Source: Antedon mediterranea
Taxonomy: Eukaryota; Echinodermata; Crinoidea; Comatulida; Antedonidae
NCBI RefSeq assembly: GCF_964355755.1
Contig: NC_092673.1
Location: forward strand, 8,807,001 to 8,871,000
Direction: 5' to 3'
DNA length: 64,000 nt
A program made the position numbers and the translations under genes. The notes below the pieces were generated by a model. It saw only the letters and a list, made by a program, of their open reading frames with translations. It was not told where the DNA came from and made no database searches. Within the stretch, counting starts at the first letter, position 1. The number at the start of each line of letters is the position of its first letter. Below, one piece after another: positions 24,036 through 34,793 of this stretch.

Positions 24036-24736
24036 AAATAGACACTTTTTTAAGCGGTCTTGTCGATCGACTGGATCGGAATCAGTATTGAGGTTTTCAA
24101 ACGGATTTTTTTCAGTAGTGGCATTTCTAATAAATGAGCTTTTTAACCATTTTTCTTGCCCAGAGAAATATGTTTTTATTTTCCATTCTAGAAATAAATA
24201 TTACATTATGCTTGTCGCCTATCCACTTGGTTAGACAGAAATATCTCATTTTTAAAACATGTAGACATTTTCGATAATTAATCCCACTTCTCTTTCTGTC
24301 TCACTCTCTTCCGAATAGGCCTACACTAATAATAATGATTACTTAATCGATTGAAGTTGTTAAACTTTAATACGGCTGTATAATGTTTACAGTTTATATT
24401 ATTACAACTATTTGGACCAACGGATGGATCGACATACACTTCCTGCTTTTAAGTACGCTTCACTGGATCGTACATTGGTGGTCTGATCAGGGAGAGGTAA
24501 CATCTCCCTGGTATGATCTATGATGCAAGTAGGCCTATAATACTGTACAATATTTAGTACTACAGGTAAGTCTACACGTATTTGTTTTTGGGGTTTTTTT
24601 GCCAACTTAAATCTTTCCCATTGAAAATTATAAACTAGGCTAACTAGAAAACAGAGATATCCTAGTTTTTTAAATCTTAAAAACTATGTTAGTTTTCTAA
24701 ATCCGATGGGTGCGTGTCTAGTCATAGAGATATTAT

Positions 24737-25980
24737 CAAGTCAAGTCAAGTCAAGTATCATTTATTATCATTTGTTTTAGGAAAAACATAGAAATTCTGT
24801 TTGCTCTGTTGGCGGAGCACAATATCCAACGGACACAACACGAACTCAAAAAACAAGAACATTACAAAAAAAAGTCTACATCATATTTAAGGCTCTAATA
24901 GATCCTGGAAAGAAACTATTTGTAAATCGTGCCTTATTGGCCTTAATAGAACGAAATCGCCGACCGCTGCGCATCAACTGGAACATACTAGAGGCCGGAT
25001 GAAAATGATCATCTTTGATAGCCACTGCCTTTTTCAGAAGACGATCCGAAAATATGTTCTCCAAAGGCAGTTGTGTAGATCCAATTATACGCGATGCGGT
25101 CTTGACTATTCTATTTAGGTCACGCTTTTCATTTTCGGTAGCGCTACCGAACCATACCGTTAAAGAATACGTTATTACACTCTCTATAACTGACCTATAG
25201 AAGGACGACATTATTACAGAGTTTATACCAAATGATTTAAGTCTACGTAGGAAGTAGATTCTTCTTTGGGCCTTTCTAATAATGTTACGTGTGTTAATAT
25301 GCCACTTCAGATCATTTGAAATATAAATACCCAAGAATTTAAATTCTTCTACAAACTCAACTGATATACCATTAATAAATATTGGATATTTGACATTAAG
25401 TGATTTACGGAAATCAACAACCATTTCTTTAGTCTTAGATACATTCAAGAACAGATTGTTTTCGTTACACCAGTCTACAACTCGTTTAACTTGGTTGCGA
25501 TAATTAGACTCATCACTGTCATCATTGATTAGACCTACAATGGTAGTATCATCCGCAAATTTAGCGATGTGACAGTTACTGTAGTAGGTAACACAGTCAT
25601 AAGTAAATAAAGTAAAAAGAAAGGGCGACAGTACACAGCCCTGTGGTACACCTGTATTTATAATACGCTTATCTGATATAGTGGTACCCACTTTAGTACG
25701 TTGGGGTCGATCAGTTAAAAAGTTTAACACCCAGTTACATATAGAAATATCGAAACCGATTTCAACCATCTTAGTGTGTAACTTATACGGTACAATCGTA
25801 TTAAATGCTGAACTAAAATCTATATATAAAATCCTAGCATATCTTTTATCACGTTCGAGATGCTCTAAGATCCTATGCAAAGTGATCAATACAGCATCTT
25901 CGGTAGACCGGTTTGGTCTATAGGCGAACTGATATTGGTCAAGATCTCGAGGACACTTGGCCTTTAGGTAATTAATTAAT
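24737..25980 (-). mobile_element. CR1/L2-like LINE, 5'-truncated, long RT frame
   Basis: An open frame on the minus strand runs from the truncation point near 25978 to 24876. It carries QFAYRPNRSTEDA, YIDFSSAFNTI, GVPQGCVLSPFLF, the FADDTT catalytic motif (about 25544-25560), FKFLGIYISNDLKW and SGRRFRSI. These are reverse transcriptase palm, thumb and C-terminal regions. The endonuclease is missing. The 3' end is a run of CAAGT on the plus strand (24737-24757). It is the same family as 10660-11720 and is the best-preserved RT in this family here. Confidence 0.9.
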
Positions 25981-26089
25981 TATATTCACTATAATATCTC
26001 TATGGTCTAGTCTAGTAGAAAAAATTCCAAAAATATCAGAAGTTTGCTTTCCGTACACTATATTAAAGTATCATAACATACATATAACA

Positions 26090-26592
26090 TTGACGTAACA
26101 GTTTTAAAGATATATTGTCCCTCTGAAAAATATTTTTTATTTCAAATTTGTTTTTGAATGTGTCATAATAGTTATTTTACCTGAAAAAATGTAATTGAAA
26201 GCAAAAGATACTTAAATTGTCTGTCAGACAATGGTTTTTGAGTTAATTAAATAATTAAATGTTTCTTTTCTCTTTTTGTATGTGAATTTTGTTACAGAAG
26301 TGAATAACTAACGATGAAACACAGACTCAATTTAGTTTATTTTATTGCTAAGGTCAAGTCTGGGGGTCACTTCATCACGCCTTGATACTTCAATCATGGA
26401 CTGTTTTGATAATAATTCAATGATTATCTGACAACAAATTACAGTAGCCTACAGTATCATATAATATCATGAGACTCATAAATACCAGAAATGCTTTGGG
26501 ATTTGTCGTTCAACTGCTCAGTGCTTTCTTTCATCTAATAAATCAGTCATCTCTTGTGACGTAGCGGGCTAGAGCAGCAGCGTGAAAATCAT
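26090..26592 (+). repeat. Dispersed repeat copy A (uninterrupted)
   Basis: It matches 38739-39793: TTGACGTAACAGTTTTAAAG start, shared AATTGTCTGTCAGACAATGG, TATTGCTAAGGTCAAGTCTG, and TCTTGTGACGTAGCGG near the end. The start resembles the TTAAAGATGTATTGTCCC TIR of the element at 40346, so a TTAA-type DNA transposon relative is likely. Confidence 0.75.
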
Positions 26593-27060
26593 ACCAAAAA
26601 TATAAGAATATAAATTATTTTGAGTCCAAAAATATTTTAAAATAGACCTAGGCCTATACGATACAAATCTTTTTACTTCAACAATTTTAAAATTATATAA
26701 GACTAAAGAGATAACCGGAATTAGAACATACTTTTTATTTATTTGTTATACAATTTATCATTTACTGTTGTAATCTATTTAAAAAGAAAAAGAAGAAACA
26801 TTTAAAAGAACTAAAATACGATAGTGTGTTTGTTATACCTGGTGTAATAGTTATAGATTTTGGGATGAAACGACTTGTTGCAACGGCTAGTAGGCTCGAG
26901 GCCTACGGGTGTATGCGACCTAAGACGAAGTAAAGAGGAAGGAAACTGTATTCATTAAATACTATAAGGATGAGTGGGTTGGGACATAATACGATTTACC
27001 ATGGTTAGAACATCATTTTCATATTTATACTTAATATCACCTACATTTAATGTTGTTGCT

Positions 27061-27870
27061 ATGCGCGATTTGAACGATTTGCGCAATTTGAAATTGCGCA
27101 AGTATTTTTTTGCGCAATTTTAAATTGCGCAAAAAATTCCTTGCGCAATTTGAATTGAAACATGTGTTTCAAATTGCGCAAGCAACGTATTAAATTGCGC
27201 AAGTAATCTGCAAATTGCGCAAGGTTTTACGACAGATTATGAAATCATGCACGCCCATATTTTTATAGTAATTTCTAAGAATGATTCAAAATTAAAGATA
27301 ATATCGCATTTCCTTATCCTCCCGGGAGCCTCCCTCTCGAATTTTCATTCAATTTTCCGAATAAAAAAAATCTCGAATTCCCAATGGTTCTATAAAATAC
27401 CATATTCACACATAATATGAGGAGAAGGCATAATAAATACCAATAGTAATATAATAATTTCAATTGAAATATCAGTACTAATGACGATTAATAATACTAA
27501 TAACGATTGGATTTTTTTAGAAACAATAATTATTCCGAATTATTAGACGTTTACTATTTAACTTAAAAATTAAATTTAATAACAAAGAAGATCGACCTTT
27601 CGGAACCATTCTCAACAACAAATGAGTACAATAATAAAAATAAACAAACAGTTCGTTTTCAAATTGCGCAAAGGTGTCATATTGCGCAAGAACTATCTTG
27701 CGCAATTTACAAATTGTGCAGCGCAATTTAAAATTGCGCTGCACAATTTGTAAATTGCGCAAGGATTTTTGTGCGCAATTTGAAATTGCGCAAGTTGATT
27801 GCGCAATTTAATATTGCGCAAGAAAATTCTTGCGCAATTTCAAATTGCGCAAATCGTTCAAATCGCGCAT
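27061..27870. mobile_element. Foldback element saturated with TTGCGCAA palindromes
   Basis: Perfect 42-base terminal inverted repeats (27061-27102 and 27829-27870) begin ATGCGCGATTTGAACGATTT. Over a dozen AATTGCGCAATT-type palindromes fill the terminal 200 bases on each side. The middle (about 27240-27650) is AT-rich with no real gene. Non-autonomous. Confidence 0.85.
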
Positions 27871-28079
27871 AACATTGTCATCTTACTCGCTCTACGTGTG
27901 ATTCTACCAAGTAAACCTAATTATCCTTAGCACTTAGCTTTCGCCCCAAACAATCGAGCAAAATATAGGGCCTTTAATAATTTATGTGTGTATGTGTATG
28001 TATATAATACGGAACTTTCGAGCTTTGCTCGACGCGATTATGAGACCTTGTTCCGACTATCAGCACTGTTTTTATAATT

Positions 28080-28170
28080 GACAGTATGATGATTTATATA
28101 TATATGTATATATGTATGTATATATAATGTATGTATGTATATGTATATTATACAGATATTGACTGCTTAG
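28080..28170. repeat. TATATG/GTAT low-complexity run
   Basis: Imperfect TA and GTAT microsatellite directly left of a strong hairpin. Confidence 0.8.
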
Positions 28171-28171
28171 A

Positions 28172-28316
28172 GGTTAAATATAAGATTTGACATCCCCGAG
28201 GGAATGATATTAAGTTCGAGGGAATATATATTTCCCGAAGCGCCAGCTGAGGGAAATATATATTCCCCGAGAACTTAATATCATTCCCGAGGGGATGTCA
28301 AATCTTATATTTAACC
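28172..28316. repeat. Near-perfect hairpin with 65-base arms
   Basis: Arms 28172-28236 and 28251-28316 are almost exact complements (GGTTAAATATAAGATTTGAC at the outer end) with a 14-base loop. Weaker pairing continues outward to about 28150 and 28350 (CAGATATTG). No coding content. Confidence 0.85.
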
Positions 28317-28895
28317 GATATAAAAGGCAATATCTGTTATATTATATAGCCAAGAACAAGTCTGCTGGGTTGGGTGAAGCTAGGCTAGGCCTCCTATAGT
28401 ATTTGTATTGTATTTAAAACAAGCCTGCCTAGACACCTTACCTTGCGAAGAATAATATACAGATAATTACTAATTAATGATTCCTTGGCAATAAAATATT
28501 CACTTAGGCCTAGGTCGTTTAAATTAACAGAAGAATTTCCATCAATAAGCCTATTAATAATAATATTATAATCAGATAGGCCGAATAAACAAGTCGTCTT
28601 CTTCTCGATCTTCGAGGAGCCGAATCACCGGATGTTCAGCGCGTACTAGTTACTAGGTTACTACCGTGAGTATTGACCAATCACAAACGGTGTTTCATCA
28701 CATTTAGGGTGGACTTATAACAAATGAGGGCGCTATGTATGCATAGCTTAAATAGTTTAGAAGATTAATTTCTTCAAGCAAATTCTGTGGCCCAGCGGAT
28801 GAAACGTTGTCTTGCGATGGAGTGACAATTCCACCCGAGTTCAAGATCGAGTAGATGACTTTTGTTTATTTATCGGCAAACTCGAGTGTTGCACA

Positions 28896-29040
28896 CGAAA
28901 ATTACACAGTCAATATCATCGTACTCGAGAATTTATATGATTAATGACAGGGGACACGATTATTACGCGAAAATTACACAGTCAATATCATCGTTCTCGA
29001 GGATATATACGATTTACGATCCTCGCAGCGGTAGTCATGT
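28896..29040 (+). repeat. Two tandem copies of a 72-bp unit
   Basis: CGAAAATTACACAGTCAATA starts at 28896 and again at 28968. The copies differ at scattered bases. Confidence 0.8.
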
Positions 29041-29149
29041 GATGCAGTTTCAACCAATCACGTTCGCGTATTTACATAGGCTATGTAATATATATATATA
29101 TATATATATGTATATGTGTGTGTTTATATGTATGTATGTTACAACTGAC

Positions 29150-32100
29150 TAACTTTATCAATTGATTCATAGTTATACATAAAGAGACTCTGTTTTGAGC
29201 AGTTTAAAATTACATTTTACGCTTAAGCACGTTACTTACTATACCTCAATTTTTCTAAACTCTTAATTTGTATTTGTTCTGTGTTTTGTCTGTGTTTTTT
29301 GTGTTTTTGTCTTATATGGAAGCACCAACTTTCAGTAACAATGATAATTTAAATCGATTATCAAACCATCTATTTAAACCCTCATCAACTGCTAGTCAAT
29401 TTGACGACATCGACCCGGACAATAATTTTTTTAATGATCAAAATATTTCTAATTACTATTTACCAAATGAATTCACAAAGAAATTCAATAACAATGAATT
29501 TGAAAATCGTTTCTCTTGTATACATTTTAATGCTAGAAGCTTACAAAAAAACTTTGAATCTATTTCAAGTTGCATTCAATCTCTTAATTTTGACTTTGAT
29601 GTCATTTCGGTAACTGAAACTTGGATGGACTGTGTTAGTCCACTTATTCATTTACCATTTTATTCACTAGTTTTCAAACCCCGTTCATATAAATGCGGAG
29701 GTATCAATATTTTTATCAATAATAAGTGTCATTATAAAATTAGAGATGACTTAACTCCTTTAACCTATTTTTGTGAATCTCAGTTTATTGAAGTTAAAAC
29801 CGGAAAAGAAGATATAATAATCGGAACTATATATAGACCCCATGATATTTCTATTCCTTTCTTTACGCAGAACTTTGAACTCCTTATTAAAAACTTAACG
29901 AAAGAAAATAAAAAAATATTTATCCTCGGTGATTTTAACATTGACTTACTCAAATTTGAATCTGATAACAATATTAATGATTTTGTTCATTGTCTTTTCA
30001 ACAATTCTCTCATTTCGCTTATTCATAGACCGACACGCATCACCGAACATTCCGCTACCCTAATTGACAACATTTTCACTAATGATCTTGAATCGTCTGT
30101 TAGTGGTATCATTATTAATGATGCTACAGATCATCTTCCTGTTTTTAACATCAGTTCAAATAAACCGAGTAAGCGAGTAATCAATACCAATCTTAAATTT
30201 AGAAATACTAGTGAACACAATATCCTTAATTTTCGTAATGATTTATCAATTTTTCCATGGAATGATGTCGTGAGTACGCAAGACACAAATCTGGCATATG
30301 ACACATTTATTAATAATTTTACCACCTTATATAATAAACACTTTCCTTTAATTGAACCATCCAAAGCTAAAGTTAAACTTAAACCATGGATGACCGATGG
30401 ACTTTTGACCTCGATTTTGTACAAACAGAAACTTTATTCTAAAAGTCTACGCCATCCAACACTTTCTAATATATCCAAATATAAGCGTTATCGAAATAAA
30501 TTAAACAACGTTTTAAAAACTGCTAAATTGGATTACTTTTGTGAAACTTTTACTAAGCTTAAGTTCAATATCAAGGCCACCTGGCGTGTCATCAATTCTC
30601 TTCTTAAGTCAAATAAAAATGCACCTGCCGATATTGAACTTTTAGCTGATGGAAAATTAATAAAAGAACCTTTAATAGTAGCAAATCTATTCAATGACCA
30701 CTTTACAAATATTGGACCCAACCTTGCTGGAAAAATAAACAATAACTCTGATAAAACTTTTCATCACTTCTTACATCCCCCTATTCCTAACTCAATTTTT
30801 CTTTCACCTGTAACCGAACAAGAAGTGCACAAAATCACAAATTCATTTAAAAGCAACAAGGCCTCTGGCATCGATGACATTTGTGCTAAAGTTATTAAAA
30901 AATCCATTGACACTATTCTCTCTCCTCTCACTTACATTTTTAATTTATCTCTTACATCTGGTGTTTTTCCCAACTCCCTAAAAATTGGTAAAGTTATTCC
31001 AATTTTCAAGAAAGGTAGCAAGTCCGATCCAAATAACTATCGTCCAATCTCCATCCTTCCCTTTTTTTCAAAGATTCTTGAAAAGATTATTTATAACCGC
31101 GTCTATGATTTTATAAGCAAGCACAATATTCTTTATAATAAACAATTCGGATTTAGGAAAAACTATTCTACGTCTTTTGCGCTAATTGATTTAACCAACA
31201 ACATTATTGATGCAATTCAAAACAATTCTTTTCCCTCTGGCTTGTTTATTGACCTGTCGAAAGCTTTTGATACTATTGACCATCATATTCTGATTACTAA
31301 ACTTTCAAATTATGGTATCCGTGGTGTTGCTCTTAAACTTTTAAACAATTACTTATCAAATAGATTTCAATGTACTTCTGTTAACAATCATACCTCTGAT
31401 CTTAAGCCCATTACCTGTGGTGTTCCCCAAGGGTCCTTGCTTGGCCCTCTTTTATTTCTAATTTACATCAATGATTTACCAAACGCCTCAGATATCCTTA
31501 CCTTTTATCTTTATGCAGATGACACGACTTTATTTTTTAAAAGTGTTAACTTTCAATCAATTTTTCATACTTTTAACCAAGAATTAATTAATATTAACGA
31601 TTATTTTAATGTGAATAAACTTTCAATAAACCTAAGTAAATGCAACTTTATGTTGTTTGGAATACGTCATCAAAAACTGACCGACGAGTCTCATAAAATT
31701 CTGATTGGTGATCAAGTAATTCCCCATGTTAAGCAAACCAAATTTCTAGGTGTTTTAATTGACCAAGAGCTAAATTTTAAAAATCATATAAAAGAAATTG
31801 AATTAAAAATTTCTAAAAACATTGGCATACTTTATCGTCTGTCTTCCTTTTTACCGTCTCAAATTTTACGCAATATTTACTGTTCCTTTATTCTGCCTTT
31901 TATTAGTTACTGTAACATTGTATGGGCCAATAATTACCCTTCAAATCTTAATAAAATACACGTCATTCAAAAGAAAGCTGTTCGTCTTATCTCGGGTAAC
32001 TCACGTCTTGCTCATCCTTTTTTATAACCTTAAACTCTTAACTGTGCACGATATTAATAAACTCCAACAATGCATTTTCGTTTATGAACATATTAATTCC

Positions 32101-32731
32101 AAACTGCCTTCTAACTTTTCCTGTAATTTTTTAACTAACTCTGAAATCCATTCGTATAACACAAGAGCATCACGGGACCTTCATCTTCCTCAACCTAAAC
32201 TAACTAAAATGAAACATAACATTCGCTATAGTGGTTCTAAACTATTCAATAATCTACTTCCCGAAATTTCATCATCGTCTTCTAGCAAAATGTTCTCTTT
32301 TAAACTTAAAGAATATCTTATTTCAAATTATAACTAATTGTTTTCTCTATTTTGTAATATTTTTTTAACTTTAGAAACTTTTTCGAAATTGCTTCCTTTA
32401 CTGTTGGTGTGTGTGTGTGTGTCTGTTGATCTATATGTGTTTGTGTATTTATATGTTTACATTTATATATATAAGTATATAATCTTCTTACATGGCTTCC
32501 CAACATACAAGTTTCAATTGGATTTTTTTTTTTTCCAATTGATCGATACTTTCTTGGGTTTTTTTGCCTCTTTCATTTTGTATATAACTGAATCATCTTT
32601 TTATACATTATGATTTACTGTATTATATCTCTAAAAAAAAAATATTTATTTATAAAATATCAGAAATTATAATGTTTTTTTTACTCAAATATGAATGAAA
32701 GAAATAAATGTTTATTTGAATTGAATTGAAT
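29150..32731 (+). mobile_element. Nearly full-length CR1/L2-like LINE
   Basis: It contains an endonuclease-reverse transcriptase frame, an AT-rich 3' region with a GT microsatellite, and a TTGAATTGAATTGAA tail ending near 32731. The 5' boundary is estimated; no separate ORF1 is evident. It is the most intact mobile element here. Confidence 0.8.
29316..32337 (+). pseudogene. LINE endonuclease-reverse transcriptase, one frameshift
   Basis: ATG at 29316; the frame also extends upstream without an ATG. The endonuclease shows HFNARSLQ, SVTETWMD, GTIYRPHD, FILGDFNIDLL and DHLPVFN. The reverse transcriptase shows IPIFKKGSKSDPNNYRPISI, QFGFRKNYST, LFIDLSKAFDTIDHH, GVPQGSLLGPLLF, YADD (31512-31523) and TKFLGVLID. 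The first frame stops at 32027. The C-terminal domain continues in another frame to 32337 (LFYNLKLL to the end), so a single indel in the T-run near 32015-32025 breaks an otherwise open gene. Family role: target-primed reverse transcription. The shortness of the damage suggests recent insertion. Confidence 0.9.
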
Positions 32732-33589
32732 ACTATATATAGATATCATATAGAGGAGTAATACATTTCAGGAATGTTTGTGTTAAGCTTAACTTCCATT
32801 TCAGCCAGGCCTTAAACTAGAACAAACCCTGGTTAGTGACGAGGGCGTATCCCCATACTTCGGTTTGGATTTAGCTTCGCAATGTACATTAAATTGTTAT
32901 TCTATCACATATTTCATGTAAATCTTGAAAGCAATATTATGTTAAGAATGCCTTTATTTATCAATGTAAAACTATACAATTTTATCAAAGTATATTAAAC
33001 CACAATCTTATAATACAATAGGCCTATATCATTTTATCAATATTATACCGAATCTCAATTTGTATTAATGACTGTAAATGTGTGTACCATTTTAGCTCTG
33101 TAATAAACATTTTCTCTGTAGACTTATTATATCAAAACATTTTCTATCATCTTTTAACCTCAGACTGTGTAAAACCATTTAAATATCCATCCATTGTTTA
33201 TCATGTATGCAATAAAAGTGGGCTGCCCTCACAAAAAAAAAGAAAAAAAGGAATTCTATCGTAGTTCCTAAGTACATTCTGAAACAATTTTAATTTAATA
33301 GTTATCAATTAAAAAAATTAAAAAGCTACCATGCCTTTTATTCTTCCTAAAGTCTATAATCATTTCACATGTTGTTTTTTTTTTTTTGGTATTTTATACC
33401 AAGAAATGGTCCTTGGTAAAACGCGATACTTCATTTCGATACTCATTAAGTGAGTTATCATCACTAATCAATCAATCAATCAAACAAACAAGCGCAGTAT
33501 CATCTACATAGACTACGCCAAGCAGGATTCATACACAGGCCAAAACTCGTATCAAAATTGTATTTTTGTTTTCAAAAGTCAATACGAAT
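32732..33589. other. Unassigned AT-rich spacer
   Basis: No gene or clear element. It contains a short CAATCAATCAATCAAACAAA run near 33470 and poly-T and poly-A tracts. Confidence 0.4.
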
Positions 33590-34181
33590 TTTTCGGGAGG
33601 TAATTTATCATACAAAAATCTAATTTTTAGTAAAATAAAAGTGGCCGCGGCCGTTTACCAAATGCACTAATTAGATAGGATGAACAAACGGGCATACTTC
33701 GCGCTCTTCGATAAAAACTTTTCCCCTCGTGACCTGCCGTCATAATTTAAACGCCTGTGATTGGTCAATACCCAACAAACGAGTCGTCCCGTCGGGTGAA
33801 AATTAACGACCTAAAACTACCCCCGACGCTATCTCACGACGACCCGTCTCGTCTGGATTCAACTCAGACAGCACGGACGAGTCAAGTCCAGACAAGACGT
33901 CTCGTCGGGCCTCGTCGTACGACGCTGTCTGAGTCTGAGTTGGCCTTCAAGCTTGGTTCTCACTAGAACGTAACGCAATGACGTAAACGCAACGCAAGCG
34001 TTTTAACCAATGACAAGCGAAGTTATAGACAGTTAGCAATCACAAGCGAATAATTTATCGCTTGTGATTGGTCAATTCATTTGCGTTGCGTTACGTCCTT
34101 GCGTTGCGTCGCTAGTAGGAACCAAGCTTTAGGGAGGTGGCCGCTTAGGGAGGTGGCTGCTCACGGAGGTTCATCAACTGT
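33590..34181. mobile_element. Pogo/Tc1-like MITE interrupted by nested elements
   Basis: 33600-33700 (AAATGCACTAATTAGATAGG) and 34130-34181 (GGGAGGTGGCCGCTTAGGGA ... AACTGTA) match consecutive parts of the intact element at 49540-50088. Between them sit a GC-rich foldback (about 33780-33942, ACTCAGACAGC inverted) and the MITE at 33949-34129. Confidence 0.65.
33949..34129. mobile_element. 181-bp MITE with AAGCTTGGTTC TIRs
   Basis: The left end AAGCTTGGTTCTCACTAG and the right end, whose complement is AAGCTTGGTTCCTACTAG, continue into imperfect CGTAACGCAACGCAA arms. An inner CACAAGCGAATAA pair is also inverted. The target duplication is unclear. Confidence 0.8.
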
Positions 34182-34793
34182 ATGTACATTCTGAACAAAT
34201 CTTTGAAAAAATCAACTCTAGCATTAGCGGTTTTTGAGATATGGCAACTCTGTCATTTCATTCAATAAATCGCAAGTCACAAGTTATTTAACAGATGTTC
34301 AATTTATTCATTTATCATTTATTCAGAAATATAAATATTTACATTGTAAACATGGATTTTACAGAGACAATTAAAATTGTCTGCAGGGTTTGATTTTTAT
34401 ATTTATTTTGTGTGTGTGTTACCGCTGCGTCGGTCCTGTTTTTGGTACCATGAAATATGAAATTAATAAAAAAAAATTAAAAAAATTGTCTGTAGTCGTA
34501 AAACCCTTTAGAAAAGACAAATATTATCACAAACAAAAAAAAACTTGAAGAAAATGGTTTTATAGGTAGGCCTACAAGTTGGAAAAAAAATTTGCATATT
34601 TAACTAATTATTTGCATGTCTTCGGGATGAATGCCAGAGGTGTGATCTCCTCATCATATTATATGACTATTTAAAAAAGAAAAATATCTGTTTTGATTTT
34701 GTTTCACTCAAAATGCTAGATTGCCTAGCCTAAATTGACGGTAACTAGTTTTAATATTATTATTTACTTTTTTTATTCAAAAAGGTCAATAAG

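Noticed and set aside
27061-27870. CRISPR-like array
   Set aside because: Repeats are irregular palindromes within inverted arms; no regular spacers, and the context is eukaryotic.
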